NCBI GenBank assembly: GCA_003112755.1
Contig: BFBT01000001.1
Span: 2,294,001 to 2,358,000, forward strand
Length of the DNA stretch: 64,000 bases
Origin: Lawsonibacter asaccharolyticus
GTDB lineage: Bacteria; Bacillota; Clostridia; Oscillospirales; Oscillospiraceae
Direction of reading: 5' to 3'
The position numbers were made by a program, and so were the translations under genes. This document shows positions 1-8,529 of the stretch, piece after piece (position 1 is the stretch's first letter; the number at the start of each line of letters is the position of its first letter). Below the pieces are notes generated by a model. It did not search any database and was not told the DNA's origin. It saw nothing but the letters and a program-made list of their open reading frames with translations.

Positions 1-168
1 AAGTGGGAGGGCACAGGGGGCTGGATCTATCTGGAGACCAGCGTGGGCACTTGGCGGGCGTTCCGGTGCGTGCTGGGGGAGAGCGGCAAGATGGGGATGA
101 TCCAGCTCCGGCAGGAGGGCCGGCCCCATGACCTGGCGGACTGCACTCAGTTTTATCCCGTGGACTGA
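1..168 (+). CDS. C-terminal fragment of an unidentified protein (5' end outside window)
   Basis: An open frame runs in from the left edge and ends at TGA 166-168, giving 55 residues rich in Trp, Gly and charged residues. No start lies in the window and I recognise no domain. The M56 protease gene follows after 26 nt with its own ribosome binding site, so the two may be co-transcribed. BlaR1-type proteases usually follow a BlaI repressor gene, but this fragment does not look like the BlaI C terminus that I know. Confidence 0.55.
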   Translation, partial: KWEGTGGWIYLETSVGTWRAFRCVLGESGKMGMIQLRQEGRPHDLADCTQFYPVD

Positions 169-194
169 GCCTGAGAGAAAGGGGAGGAGCGGAT

Positions 195-1520
195 ATGATC
201 GGCCGATTTTTTGTTGTGGGCATGTTTATGATGATCAATCTGGGGCTGGCAGTGGGAATGATGTTCGCCGCCCTGTTTCTGCTGCGCCCCCTGCTGGTGC
301 GGATACTCTCCCCGGGGCAGCGGGTGGCCCTTTGGGTGGTGGGCTGGATCAGCCTGTACAGTCCGAGCTTTTACGGCCTGCTCAGCCTGGTCCACATCCT
401 GCCCGTCACCTTCCGTGACCTGATCACCGGGCGGGTAAAGGACGGCGGATGGACGACCTCAATCCCCGCCTATCTGCCCATGGATTACCACGGGGCGGGG
501 GTGTACCATCTGTCCCTGCCCGGCGGGGCGGTGGTGCCGGTGGAAATCGGGGAGGGGATAGCCGGGGCAGCCGCGCTGCTGTGTCTGGGCGTCCTGGTGC
601 TGGGGATCGTTTTTTCCTGCCGACAGGACAGGCGGCTGAAGGAGCTGCTGCGCAGGGGGGAGCCGCTGGGCGGAGAGGAGGCTCTGACCAAGCATGTCCT
701 CCAGGAGGAGACGCGGAAGATCCAGATCCGGCTGGTGGAGGGACTGCCCACCAGCTTCCTCACCAGCAGGGGATGGCTGGGGTCGGTGGAATATGTGATC
801 TGCCTCCAGCGGGAGCTGTCCCCGGAGCAGCGAGCCCTGGTGCTGCGCCACGAGCTGGAGCATATCAGGCTGGGGCACCTCTGGTTCAAGGGGTGGGCCA
901 ACATGGGGGTATTTCTCTATTGGTGGGACCCGCTGATCTGGCTGGGCTACAAATATTTCTGTCGGGACCTGGAGCTGGCATGCGACGCGGCCGTTCTGAA
1001 GGAGCTGGAGCCGGAGGAACGGCGGGAGTACGCCAGGACCCTGGTGGAGATGGGGGCCGGGCGGAGCCTGTGGAGCACGCCATTGTGCTTCGGGGAGTGC
1101 GATACAGCGGTGCGGGTCAAGACAGCGGCCCGCCCGCAGCGAACAGGGGGAGCCTGGCGGGGCCTCTCCTGGCTGACGACGGTGCTGCTCTTCCTCTTCT
1201 TCCTGGGCGGCCCCACCCAGGGGGTGCTGGCGGAGGACGCGCTGCTCACCTGGGAAAGAGGGGGCGGGACTGTGGACACCCTGGTGGCCCATACGATGGA
1301 TCAGGTGAGGCAGAATCTGGGACTGGGGCCCATCCTGGCCCTCCAGGTCTGGTGCGTCGCGGAGGACGGCGAGCACGTCTGGGTGGTGATGGAGCTGCTG
1401 GAGCAGGGCTGGGTGGGGGCCGAGTATTTCTGGTATCCCGCGCGGGACCGCCTGTATTTTACTCATGCAGAGGTGCTGAAAAAGCCCCCGGATCTGACGG
1501 GGGCGGTGCCGCTGTCATGA
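195..1520 (+). CDS. M56 family (BlaR1-like) membrane metallopeptidase
   Basis: A 441-residue integral membrane protein. Hydrophobic segments lie near residues 6-30, 43-70, 122-141 and 325-341. The zinc-protease motif HELEH is at 219-223, and the probable third ligand Glu260 lies in the LELACD motif typical of M56/BlaR1 enzymes. A short extracytoplasmic tail of about 100 residues follows the last segment; it is not a penicillin-binding sensor domain, so this is not a classical beta-lactam receptor. ATG 195 is preceded by GGGGAGGAG. Family members cleave repressors or other regulators at the membrane. The target here is unknown, since no BlaI homologue is visible. Confidence 0.85.
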   Translation: MIGRFFVVGMFMMINLGLAVGMMFAALFLLRPLLVRILSPGQRVALWVVGWISLYSPSFYGLLSLVHILPVTFRDLITGRVKDGGWTTSIPAYLPMDYHGAGVYHLSLPGGAVVPVEIGEGIAGAAALLCLGVLVLGIVFSCRQDRRLKELLRRGEPLGGEEALTKHVLQEETRKIQIRLVEGLPTSFLTSRGWLGSVEYVICLQRELSPEQRALVLRHELEHIRLGHLWFKGWANMGVFLYWWDPLIWLGYKYFCRDLELACDAAVLKELEPEERREYARTLVEMGAGRSLWSTPLCFGECDTAVRVKTAARPQRTGGAWRGLSWLTTVLLFLFFLGGPTQGVLAEDALLTWERGGGTVDTLVAHTMDQVRQNLGLGPILALQVWCVAEDGEHVWVVMELLEQGWVGAEYFWYPARDRLYFTHAEVLKKPPDLTGAVPLS

Positions 1521-1852
1521 AAGCGGGAAGCATTGTGCTGTGGTCATGTTCCCTGCTCATGGAGGCATTCCTTGGTCTTTCCCTTCTGCGGTGGACCTTC
1601 CGCTATGAGAGGGCCTGGTTGGTACTGCAAAAGGGTGAGTGCAGTGGAGGACCTGGACCAGGAGGGCTGGGACCGGGTCAAATAGCATACGCCCGCCCTG
1701 CCGCCATGGTGACAGGGCGGGCGTATGTGGAGCTCGGCCGGCGGGAGTGGGCAAAAAATACAGGGAGCGAGGCCCAGGGCTTGTCAACCGGAGGCTTTTA
1801 TGAGACAATAAAACGTGTACGGCGGTCCTTGAACCGCCAAAATGGAATGTGA
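1517..1852 (+). CDS. Possible small hypothetical ORF overlapping the M56 gene end
   Basis: ATG 1517 overlaps the stop of the M56 gene (ATGA) and opens a 111-codon frame. The first 35 or so residues are hydrophobic with Trp and Leu, like one membrane segment. The rest is Gly/Pro/Arg-rich and passes straight through a perfect 15-bp inverted repeat (1686-1727), which suggests that coding constraint is lost there. It could be a short membrane peptide with a decayed tail or simply an open frame in GC-rich DNA. I do not recognise it. Confidence 0.22.
   Translation: MKAGSIVLWSCSLLMEAFLGLSLLRWTFRYERAWLVLQKGECSGGPGPGGLGPGQIAYARPAAMVTGRAYVELGRREWAKNTGSEAQGLSTGGFYETIKRVRRSLNRQNGM
1686..1727. repeat. 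Perfect 15-bp inverted repeat, hairpin
   Basis: The arms 1686-1700 and 1713-1727 are exact reverse complements separated by 12 nt. Neither strand shows a T-run after the stem, so this is not a standard intrinsic terminator, though it could still end or protect the M56 transcript. It lies about 150 nt upstream of mutS2. Confidence 0.6.
1781..1809 (+). promoter_or_regulatory. Candidate promoter for mutS2
   Basis: TTGTCA at 1781-1786 and GACAAT at 1804-1809 are separated by 17 bp, a fair sigma-A match. A small hairpin, GGCGGT(6 nt)ACCGCC at 1821-1838, would lie in the leader before the mutS2 start. Confidence 0.35.
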
Positions 1853-1875
1853 CCAACGATCCAGGAGTTTTGTAT

Positions 1876-4242
1876 ATGAGTGAACTGTTTGAAAAATCTA
1901 TGGCCACCCTGGAGCTGCCCCAGGTGCTGGCTCTTCTTGCCGACTGCGCGGCCACCCTGGAGGGAAAGGAGCGCTGCCTGGCACTGCGTCCCCTCACTGA
2001 TCTGGACGACGTGGCCCGGGCGCAGGAGGAGACCTCCGCCGCGGTAAAGATGCTCATTCTGCGGGGGAGCCCCGGCTTCTCCGGGGTGAAGCCGGTGTCG
2101 GCCAGCCTCCAGCGGGCGGACATGGGGGGGAGCCTGTCTACCCGGGAGCTGCTGGACATCGCCTCTGTGCTGCGGTGCGCCCGGGGGGCGCGGGACTACG
2201 GGGACAGCGAGGAGAAGACCGTCATCTCCCACCTGTTCCGCTCCCTGACCCCAAACCGCTTCCTGGAGGACAGCATCACCAACTCCATCCTCAGTGAGGA
2301 GGAGATCGCCGACTCAGCCAGCAGCGAGCTGGCCTCCATCCGGCGGCACATGCGCTCCACCGAGGCCAGGGTGCGGGACATCCTCCAGCGGCTGATCTCC
2401 TCCAACCAGTCCAAATACCTCCAGGAGTCCATCATCACCATCCGCTCCGACCGGTACGTGGTACCGGTGAAGGCGGAGCACAAGAACGCCATCCCCGGCC
2501 TGGTCCACGACGTGTCCTCCAGCGGCTCCACCTTCTTCATTGAGCCCATGGGGGTGGTGAAGGCCAATAACGAGCTGCGTGAGCTGGCGGCCAGGGAGAA
2601 AAAGGAGATTGAACGCATCCTGGCGGAGCTGTCCGCCCAGTGCGCCGCCCATAAGGAGGATATCGGGGAGGACTATACCCTGCTGATCCTGCTGGACACC
2701 ATCTTCGCCCGGGGACAGCTCTCCCTGAAGATGGAGGCCAGCCAGCCCGGCCTGTCGGAACGGTACCTGAGGCTGCGGGGAGCGCGGCACCCCCTGCTGG
2801 ATAAAAAGAAGGCGGTGGCCAACGACCTGGAGCTGGGAGACCGGTTCGACACCTTGGTCATCACCGGTCCCAACACCGGCGGCAAGACGGTGACCCTCAA
2901 GACCCTGGGCCTCATTACACTGATGGCCCAGTGTGGGCTGCACATCCCTGCCAAGTCGGACAGCACGGTGCGGGTCTTCCGCCGGGTGCTCTCTGACATC
3001 GGGGATGAGCAGTCCATTGCCCAGTCCCTGTCCACCTTCTCCTCCCATATGACCAACATCGTGAGCATCCTGAAGGAGGCGGACGGTCAGACCCTGATCC
3101 TGTTCGACGAGCTGGGGGCAGGCACCGACCCGGTGGAGGGCGCCGCCCTGGCGGCGGCCGTCATTGAGAGTGCCCGGGAGCTGGGGGCACTGGTGGCGGC
3201 CACCACCCACTATGCCGAGCTGAAGGTGTACGCTATGACCACCCCCGGGGTGGAGAACGCCTCCTGCGAGTTCAATGTGGACACCCTGGCCCCCACCTAC
3301 CGGCTGGTAATGGGCATCCCGGGCAAATCCAACGCCTTCGCTATCTCCCGGCGCCTGGGCCTGCCGGAGGAGATCATCGACCGGGCGGCCGCCCGGCTGG
3401 ATGCGGAGAACGTGCGCTTTGAAGACGTGCTCACCAAGCTGGACCAGCAGCGCCAGGAGATGGAGAAGGACCGGGCGGAGGCCCGGCGGCTGAAGCTGGA
3501 GATGGAGCAGTCTGCGGGCAAGGCCCGGGAGTACCGGAAGCGGCTGGAGGAGGAGCGCTCCAAGGTGGTGGAGAAGGCCCAGGCGGAGGCCCGGGCCATC
3601 ATCCAGGAGGCCAGAGACGCCAGCGACCTGGCCCTCTCCGAACTGAAGGAGCTGAAAAAGCGCCAGGACCTGGACTGGCAGCAGGTGAACGACGGACGGG
3701 CGGAGGCCCGCCGCCTGCTCAACGAGGCGGAGCGGTCCATCGGCGGGGCGGCGCAGGAGCCGGAGGCCCCGCCCCCCACCCGGCCGGCCCGGGCCGGGGA
3801 TACGGTGGAGCTGGTATCCATGGGGACCAGAGCCAGCGTCCTGTCGGTAAACAAGGACGGCACCCTCCAGCTCCAGGCGGGGATCTTGAAGATCACCGCC
3901 AAGCAGGACGAGGTGCGGGTGGTGGAGGGCGAGACCCAGAGCCAGAAGGAGGCCAGGCGCATCGTCCAGCGGGCCCAGCACACCCTGCGCGCCGCCGCGG
4001 CCCCCTCTGAGATCGATCTGCGGGGCATGATGACCGACGAGGCCATCGCGGTGCTGGACCGCTTCCTGGATACTGCTATGATGGGCAAGCTGGAGAGCGT
4101 GACCATCATCCATGGAAAGGGGACCGGCGCGGTGCGCAAGGCGGTGCGGGAGCATCTGAAGCGCAGCCGCTATATCAAATCCTTCCGCCCCGGCCGCTAC
4201 GGCGAGGGGGAGGACGGCGTCACCGTGGCGGAGCTGCGGTAA
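1876..4242 (+). CDS. mutS2: Endonuclease MutS2 (ribosome-rescue / anti-recombination ATPase)
   Basis: A 788-residue MutS2, close to the B. subtilis length of about 785. The Walker A motif GPNTGGKT lies at about 331-338, followed by the ABC-type DELGAGTDP region. A long charged coiled coil spans about 510-620, and a C-terminal Smr nuclease domain carries DLRG and HGKGTG (about 714-788). I chose ATG 1876 because CCAGGAG at 1861-1867 gives good spacing and the protein then begins where homologues do; an upstream GTG at 1849 would add nine residues. Family members suppress recombination and, in B. subtilis, split collided ribosomes. It lacks the mismatch-recognition domain of MutS. Confidence 0.96.
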   Translation: MSELFEKSMATLELPQVLALLADCAATLEGKERCLALRPLTDLDDVARAQEETSAAVKMLILRGSPGFSGVKPVSASLQRADMGGSLSTRELLDIASVLRCARGARDYGDSEEKTVISHLFRSLTPNRFLEDSITNSILSEEEIADSASSELASIRRHMRSTEARVRDILQRLISSNQSKYLQESIITIRSDRYVVPVKAEHKNAIPGLVHDVSSSGSTFFIEPMGVVKANNELRELAAREKKEIERILAELSAQCAAHKEDIGEDYTLLILLDTIFARGQLSLKMEASQPGLSERYLRLRGARHPLLDKKKAVANDLELGDRFDTLVITGPNTGGKTVTLKTLGLITLMAQCGLHIPAKSDSTVRVFRRVLSDIGDEQSIAQSLSTFSSHMTNIVSILKEADGQTLILFDELGAGTDPVEGAALAAAVIESARELGALVAATTHYAELKVYAMTTPGVENASCEFNVDTLAPTYRLVMGIPGKSNAFAISRRLGLPEEIIDRAAARLDAENVRFEDVLTKLDQQRQEMEKDRAEARRLKLEMEQSAGKAREYRKRLEEERSKVVEKAQAEARAIIQEARDASDLALSELKELKKRQDLDWQQVNDGRAEARRLLNEAERSIGGAAQEPEAPPPTRPARAGDTVELVSMGTRASVLSVNKDGTLQLQAGILKITAKQDEVRVVEGETQSQKEARRIVQRAQHTLRAAAAPSEIDLRGMMTDEAIAVLDRFLDTAMMGKLESVTIIHGKGTGAVRKAVREHLKRSRYIKSFRPGRYGEGEDGVTVAELR

Positions 4243-4391
4243 GGGGCCGGGCCCTCTTTCCAGGGGGACAGAAGCGCGCACGGCCGGCCCAGCGGTGGGC
4301 GGAGACCGGGAAGAAGGGCATCTGCCGCCGAATGCCGTGGACCTCCCGCAATTTTTGTTGAGAAAAGAAGGCAGATTTGTGAAAAATGTCA

Positions 4392-4421
4392 TTGACGGAT
4401 GCGGGATGAATTTGGTATGCT
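4392..4421 (+). promoter_or_regulatory. Sigma-A promoter for ptsH
   Basis: TTGACG 4392-4397 and TATGCT 4416-4421 are 18 bp apart. They lie 34 nt upstream of the HPr start codon with no competing gene between. Confidence 0.6.
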
Positions 4422-4454
4422 AGTAACACACAAATCGAGTGCGGAGGTACGGAT

Positions 4455-4718
4455 ATGTATAGTCAGGAAGCGGTCGTCAATAACCAGGTAGGCCTGCATG
4501 CCAGACCCGCCACGTTCTTTATCCAGAAAGCCAACGAGTTCAAAAGCTCCATTTGGGTGGAGAAGGACGAGCGCAAGGTGAACGCCAAGAGCCTTCTGGG
4601 CGTGCTCTCCCTGGGTATTGTCAAAGGTACTCCTATCAAGCTCATTGCGGATGGTCCGGATGAGAAGGAAGCGGTGGAGGCTCTGTTCAAGATGATCTCT
4701 TCCGATTTTTCCGAGTGA
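4455..4718 (+). CDS. ptsH: Phosphocarrier protein HPr
   Basis: An 87-residue HPr-fold protein of the phosphotransferase system. The active-site motif GLHARPAT places the phosphorylated histidine at His15. The regulatory serine targeted by HPr kinase is present as Ser46 in NAKSLLGVLSLG. Both sites being intact argues for a true HPr rather than the His-less paralogue Crh. The gene stands alone with its own promoter and terminator; ptsI is not adjacent. It carries phosphate from Enzyme I to sugar-specific EIIA domains and, as Ser46-P, acts in carbon catabolite repression in Firmicutes. GGAGG at 4443-4447 sets the start. Confidence 0.93.
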   Translation: MYSQEAVVNNQVGLHARPATFFIQKANEFKSSIWVEKDERKVNAKSLLGVLSLGIVKGTPIKLIADGPDEKEAVEALFKMISSDFSE

Positions 4719-4738
4719 GCCACACAGCGCAGATCCGA

Positions 4739-4767
4739 AAGGCACCGCTTCGCGCGGTGCCTTTTTT
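4739..4767 (+). terminator. Intrinsic terminator of ptsH
   Basis: The stem GGCACCGC (4741-4748) pairs with GCGGTGCC (4754-4761) and is followed by six T residues. Confidence 0.9.
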
Positions 4768-4790
4768 AACATCTCCCCGGGAGGCCCCCT

Positions 4791-6647
4791 ATGACATTTG
4801 ACGAATTGAAGGAAAAGGCCCACGCCCTGCCTCTGAAGCCAGGCGTGTATATCATGCAGGATGCCAAAAACACGGTGATCTATGTGGGCAAGGCCAAGGC
4901 GTTGAAAAACCGGGTGTCCCAGTATTTCCAGGACTCCGCCTCTCACACGGAGAAGACCCGGGCCATGGTGTCCCAGATCGACCACTTTGACGTGATCGTG
5001 GCGGACAGCGAGTTTGAGGCCCTGGTACTGGAGAACTCCCTCATCAAGCGCCACCAGCCCCGGTACAACATCCTGCTCAAGGACGACAAGGGCTACCCCT
5101 ACATCCGCTTGTCCGGGGAGGAGTACCCCCGCTTCTCCCTGGCCAACCGGGCGGCGGAGGACGGGGCACGCTATTTCGGCCCCTACGCCAGCCGCCACGC
5201 CACCCAGGCTATCGTGGACGCCCTGCGCTCCGCCCTGCGCCTGCCCTCCTGCGGGAAGCGCTTTCCCCGGGACATTGGGAAGGAGCGCCCCTGCCTCAAC
5301 TTCCACATGGGCAAGTGCGACGGCTACTGCCGTAGCCTCCAGATGAAGGAGCAGCATGAGGAGGCCATCGCCCAGGCGGTCTCCCTGCTGGAGGGGCGGT
5401 TCAAGGAGGTCAAAGCGGACCTGACCGCCGAGATGGAGCGGGCGGCGGAGGAACTGCGCTTCGAGCGGGCGGCGGAGCTGCGGGACCGCATCCAGGCCAT
5501 CGAGCTGCTGGGGATGCGGCAGAAGGTGGTGGCGGGCTCCCTGGCGGATACCGACGTCACCGGCTTTTTCCGGGGGACAGCCAAGAGCTGCTTCGTGGTC
5601 CTGCACTACATGGAGGGGGAGCTGGCGGCCAAGGATATGGACCTGCTGGAGACCCCCATGGAGGAGGACGAGGAGGAGGTCCTCTCCTCCCTGGTGCGGG
5701 AGTACTATGTGGGACGAAGCCGGCTGCCCAGGCAGATCCTGCTGCCCTGTGAGCTGCCCGACCAGGTCCCGCTGACTCGGATGCTCTCCGAGCAGGTGGG
5801 CCGCCGGGTGGAGCTGGTGACCCCACAGAGGGGGGCAAAGATGGATCTGATCCGGCTGGCCAACCAGAACGCGGCAGAAGAGGTGGCCCGGGCCACCACC
5901 CGGGAGGAACGTCAGAACAAGCTGCTGGAGGCGCTGGCCAGGATGCTGGGCATGGAGGAGCCCCCCCGGCGGATGGAGTCCTACGACATCTCCAACACTG
6001 GAGCCAGTGACATCGTGGCCTCCATGGTGGTCTATGTGGACGGAAGGCCCCTGAAGCGGGACTACCGCCGCTTTAAGCTGAAGGATATGGAGGGCCCGGA
6101 CGACTACGCCTCCATGGAGCAGGTGCTGACCCGGCGGTTCCGCCGGTATCTGGACGGGGACGAAAAATTTGTGGAGAAGCCCGACCTGCTGCTCATTGAC
6201 GGCGGTCTGGAGCATGTGCGGGTGGCCAGGCGGGTGCTGGAGGCCATGGCGCTGGACATCCCGGCCTTCGGCATGGTGAAGGATGACCGGCACCGCACCA
6301 GGGCCCTGGTCCACCCCGACGGGCGGGAGATCGGTATCCAGGCGGTGCCGGCAGTGTTCTCCCTCATCGGGCAGATCCAGGAGGAGACCCACCGCTTCGC
6401 CATCGAATACCACCGGCAGCTCCAGGCGGGACACGTAAAAGGCTCCGTTCTGGACAAAATACCCGGGGTGGGGGAAAAGCGCCGGGCCCAGCTGCTCAAG
6501 CACTTCAAAAGCGTGAAGGCCATCCGGCAGGCATCTCTGGAGGAGCTGGAGCGGGCGGTCCCCCAGAGCACGGCCCAGGCGGTGTACCAGTATTTCCGCA
6601 GGGGAGAGACAGAAAATCAGGATCAGGCTGAGAGAAAGGAAGAGTGA
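4791..6647 (+). CDS. uvrC: UvrABC system protein C (excinuclease subunit)
   Basis: A 618-residue UvrC that makes the two incisions of nucleotide excision repair after UvrAB marks the lesion. An N-terminal GIY-YIG nuclease domain lies at about 18-95 (GVYIM then IYVGKA). A UVR domain that contacts UvrB lies near 205-240. The C-terminal RNase H-like nuclease has MESYDISN near 394 and LLIDGG near 465, and a helix-hairpin-helix pair lies near 553-600 (IPGVGEKR). The start has GGGAGG upstream. It is followed at once by rsmD and coaD, so a DNA-repair gene appears to lead a housekeeping operon. Confidence 0.97.
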   Translation: MTFDELKEKAHALPLKPGVYIMQDAKNTVIYVGKAKALKNRVSQYFQDSASHTEKTRAMVSQIDHFDVIVADSEFEALVLENSLIKRHQPRYNILLKDDKGYPYIRLSGEEYPRFSLANRAAEDGARYFGPYASRHATQAIVDALRSALRLPSCGKRFPRDIGKERPCLNFHMGKCDGYCRSLQMKEQHEEAIAQAVSLLEGRFKEVKADLTAEMERAAEELRFERAAELRDRIQAIELLGMRQKVVAGSLADTDVTGFFRGTAKSCFVVLHYMEGELAAKDMDLLETPMEEDEEEVLSSLVREYYVGRSRLPRQILLPCELPDQVPLTRMLSEQVGRRVELVTPQRGAKMDLIRLANQNAAEEVARATTREERQNKLLEALARMLGMEEPPRRMESYDISNTGASDIVASMVVYVDGRPLKRDYRRFKLKDMEGPDDYASMEQVLTRRFRRYLDGDEKFVEKPDLLLIDGGLEHVRVARRVLEAMALDIPAFGMVKDDRHRTRALVHPDGREIGIQAVPAVFSLIGQIQEETHRFAIEYHRQLQAGHVKGSVLDKIPGVGEKRRAQLLKHFKSVKAIRQASLEELERAVPQSTAQAVYQYFRRGETENQDQAERKEE

Positions 6648-6649
6648 CC

Positions 6650-7210
6650 ATGCGAGTGATCTCCGGCTCCGCACGGGGCAGAAGACTGAAAGAGCTCCAG
6701 GGGATGGACACCCGGCCCACCACCGACAAGGTGAAAGAGTCCCTGTTCAACATCATCCAGTTCGAGATCGAGGGGCGGAGCGTCCTGGACCTGTTCGGCG
6801 GCACCGGACAGCTGGGGATCGAGGCTCTGTCCCGGGGGGCGGAGCGATGCACCTTTGTGGACGCCCGGCGGGAGGCTGCTGCCCTCATCCGGGAGAACCT
6901 GAAGGCTACCGGACTGGAGAAGGCGGGCCGAGTGGTGCAGGGGGATGCGATCTCCTTCCTCAGTGGGTGCCGGGAGCGGTTTGGTGTCATATTCCTGGAC
7001 CCGCCCTATCAGACCCAGCTGCTGGAGCAGACTCTGGAGCTGGTGTCGAAGATTGACATTCTTTCGGAACATGGTATAATGATTTGCGAAAGTCCCGCGG
7101 AGAGGGAGCTTCCCCCGCTGGCACCTCCCTATGAAAAGGGGAGGGAATACCGGTACGGCAGGATCAAACTGACAGTTTACCGCCGTCAGGGGAGTGACCC
7201 GAGACCATGA
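6650..7210 (+). CDS. rsmD: 16S rRNA (guanine966-N2)-methyltransferase RsmD
   Basis: A 186-residue class I methyltransferase. MRVISGSARGRRL is the usual RsmD N terminus. The SAM loop DLFGGTGQLGIEAL begins near residue 48, and the catalytic DPPY motif lies at about 117-120. It modifies G966 of 16S rRNA during 30S assembly. I chose ATG 6650, just past the uvrC stop (6645-6647), over an overlapping GTG at 6644. Its stop overlaps the coaD ATG, which suggests translational coupling. The rsmD-coaD order is conserved in many bacteria. Confidence 0.94.
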   Translation: MRVISGSARGRRLKELQGMDTRPTTDKVKESLFNIIQFEIEGRSVLDLFGGTGQLGIEALSRGAERCTFVDARREAAALIRENLKATGLEKAGRVVQGDAISFLSGCRERFGVIFLDPPYQTQLLEQTLELVSKIDILSEHGIMICESPAERELPPLAPPYEKGREYRYGRIKLTVYRRQGSDPRP

Positions 7211-7707
7211 AGACCGCTATCTATCCCGGCAGCTTTGACCCTGTCACCCTGGGGCATCTGAACATCATCAAGCGGGCCGCTCAGTGCTTTGACCGGGTGA
7301 TCGTCTGTGTGATGGTGAATTCCAAGAAGCACGGGCTGTTTACCCCGGAGGAACGGGTGGAGCTGCTGGAACGGTGTACTGCCCGCTTTCCCAACGTGGA
7401 AGTTGACTTCTCCGACGAGCTGCTGGCCGCCTATGCCAAGCGCAGGAAGGCCCATGTGGTAGTGAAGGGCCTGCGGGCGGTATCCGACTTTGAGCAGGAG
7501 GTCCAGATGGCGGTCATCAACCGCAAGCTGAACCCCAGGCTGGAGACCATGTTCCTGGCCTCCAGCGATAAGTACACCTACCTCAGCTCCACCGTGGTGA
7601 AGGAGATGGCCCGGTATGGAGCAGACCTGGGGGAGTTCGTCCCCCGGGAGATCGTGGACGACGTAGACCGGAAAATGCGCCAGGCGCAGGAAAAGGAGAA
7701 TGACTGA
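7207..7707 (+). CDS. coaD: Phosphopantetheine adenylyltransferase
   Basis: A 166-residue nucleotidyltransferase catalysing the penultimate step of coenzyme A synthesis: 4'-phosphopantetheine plus ATP to dephospho-CoA. The N-terminal signature GSFDPVTLGH contains the T/HxGH ATP-binding motif. The C-terminal SSTVVKEMARYG segment is also typical. The length matches the family (about 160). The start overlaps the rsmD stop (ATGA), and its stop overlaps the start of the next gene, so all three are probably translated from one mRNA. Confidence 0.96.
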   Translation: MKTAIYPGSFDPVTLGHLNIIKRAAQCFDRVIVCVMVNSKKHGLFTPEERVELLERCTARFPNVEVDFSDELLAAYAKRRKAHVVVKGLRAVSDFEQEVQMAVINRKLNPRLETMFLASSDKYTYLSSTVVKEMARYGADLGEFVPREIVDDVDRKMRQAQEKEND

Positions 7708-8228
7708 TGGCAAGCGGTGTGGAAGAGCTACTGGACATGCTCTTTGAAATGGTGGATGAGGCCAAGAATATGCCCCTTTCCAGCGACAAGTGCGTGCTGG
7801 AGCGGGACCGCGCCCTGGATCTGATCGATGACATCCGGGCCCAGTTCCCTGTGGAGCTGGGCGAGGCTAAGAAGCTGGTGGCCTCCCGGAACGACTATAT
7901 CGCCGCGGCTAAGCGGGAGGCGGAGGTGATCCGCAAGCAGGCGGAGGCGGAGGCGCAGCGCATGCTGGCAGAGGAGTCCGTGCTGAACCAGGCCAAGCAG
8001 CGCTCTGCTGAATTGATGCGCCAGGCGGAGGAGCGCAGCCGGGAGTTGAAGCGCTCCGCCAACGAGTACTGCGAGGACGCCCTGCGCCGCACCGAGGAGG
8101 CGGTGGCGGAGGCCTATGACGAGATCAAGAAGTCCCGGGCCCGCTTCCGGGCGGCGGCCAGCGCCACCGCCGCGGGGAGCCCGTCGGGAGGGCGGGCTGC
8201 CTATGACGCGGCGGCCGAAGAGGACTGA
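7707..8228 (+). CDS. Coiled-coil protein of unknown function downstream of coaD
   Basis: A 173-residue soluble protein that starts inside the coaD stop (TGATG). Residues about 50-145 are a continuous Ala/Glu/Arg/Lys-rich coiled coil resembling the helical stalks of DivIVA or V-type ATPase subunit H. The tail is low-complexity Ala/Gly/Ser. No catalytic motif or membrane segment is visible. Tight coupling to coaD suggests constitutive expression. A scaffold or cell-pole/division role is possible but is only inference from the coiled coil. Confidence 0.75.
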   Translation: MASGVEELLDMLFEMVDEAKNMPLSSDKCVLERDRALDLIDDIRAQFPVELGEAKKLVASRNDYIAAAKREAEVIRKQAEAEAQRMLAEESVLNQAKQRSAELMRQAEERSRELKRSANEYCEDALRRTEEAVAEAYDEIKKSRARFRAAASATAAGSPSGGRAAYDAAAEED

Positions 8229-8240
8229 ATCACAGAGAAC

Positions 8241-8275
8241 AGCGGGGGCCGCACGGATGTGCGGCCCCCGCTTTG
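8241..8275 (+). terminator. Terminator of the uvrC-rsmD-coaD operon
   Basis: A perfect 14-bp stem (8241-8254 with 8259-8272) with a GGAT loop follows the coiled-coil gene. Only three T residues follow, but the stem is nearly all G and C. Confidence 0.75.
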
Positions 8276-8350
8276 TGCCACGGTGGGTGGGCCTCCCGGG
8301 AAAATGAAGGGGGGGATGGGGCAGGCCTTCATTTTTTACAAAAAATTTTC

Positions 8351-8379
8351 TTGACATTTGGAGAAGAGAGGTTTACAAT
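8351..8379 (+). promoter_or_regulatory. Strong sigma-A promoter before a region with no large gene
   Basis: TTGACA 8351-8356 and TACAAT 8374-8379 are separated by exactly 17 bp, one of the best promoter matches in the window. No large gene lies downstream before the terminator near 8690. The predicted transcript therefore contains only small ORFs or is itself functional RNA. Confidence 0.7.
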
Positions 8380-8421
8380 AACAACAATCAGCCGGCGGGA
8401 GGCGCTGGACGCTCCGGCAGT

Positions 8422-8529
8422 ATGGAGAAAAAAGCGTCGGAATGGACAAAAAGGGGAAAGTTGTCCTGCCTGTTGAGAGACACAGCTGCCAAAGAAACGG
8501 GCGGCGGAGAAAGAGGTGAGCACAGATGA
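8422..8529 (+). CDS. Candidate small ORF, 35 residues
   Basis: This frame lies inside the transcript predicted from the 8351 promoter. It encodes a basic, Lys/Arg/Gly-rich 35-residue peptide. There is no well-placed ribosome binding site, since GGGAGG lies about 20 nt upstream. Its stop overlaps the ATG of the next small ORF (ATGA), an arrangement seen in translational coupling but also possible by chance. I do not recognise the peptide. Confidence 0.2.
   Translation: MEKKASEWTKRGKLSCLLRDTAAKETGGGERGEHR

Noticed and set aside
1849..1875. Upstream GTG start for mutS2
   Set aside because: It has no ribosome binding site, whereas ATG 1876 follows CCAGGAG at proper spacing and matches the usual MutS2 N terminus.
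2314..6674. Very long open frames antisense to mutS2 and uvrC
   Set aside because: They lie opposite clear genes, have Gly/Leu/His/Gln-rich translations typical of antisense GC-rich DNA, and lack ribosome binding sites and domains.
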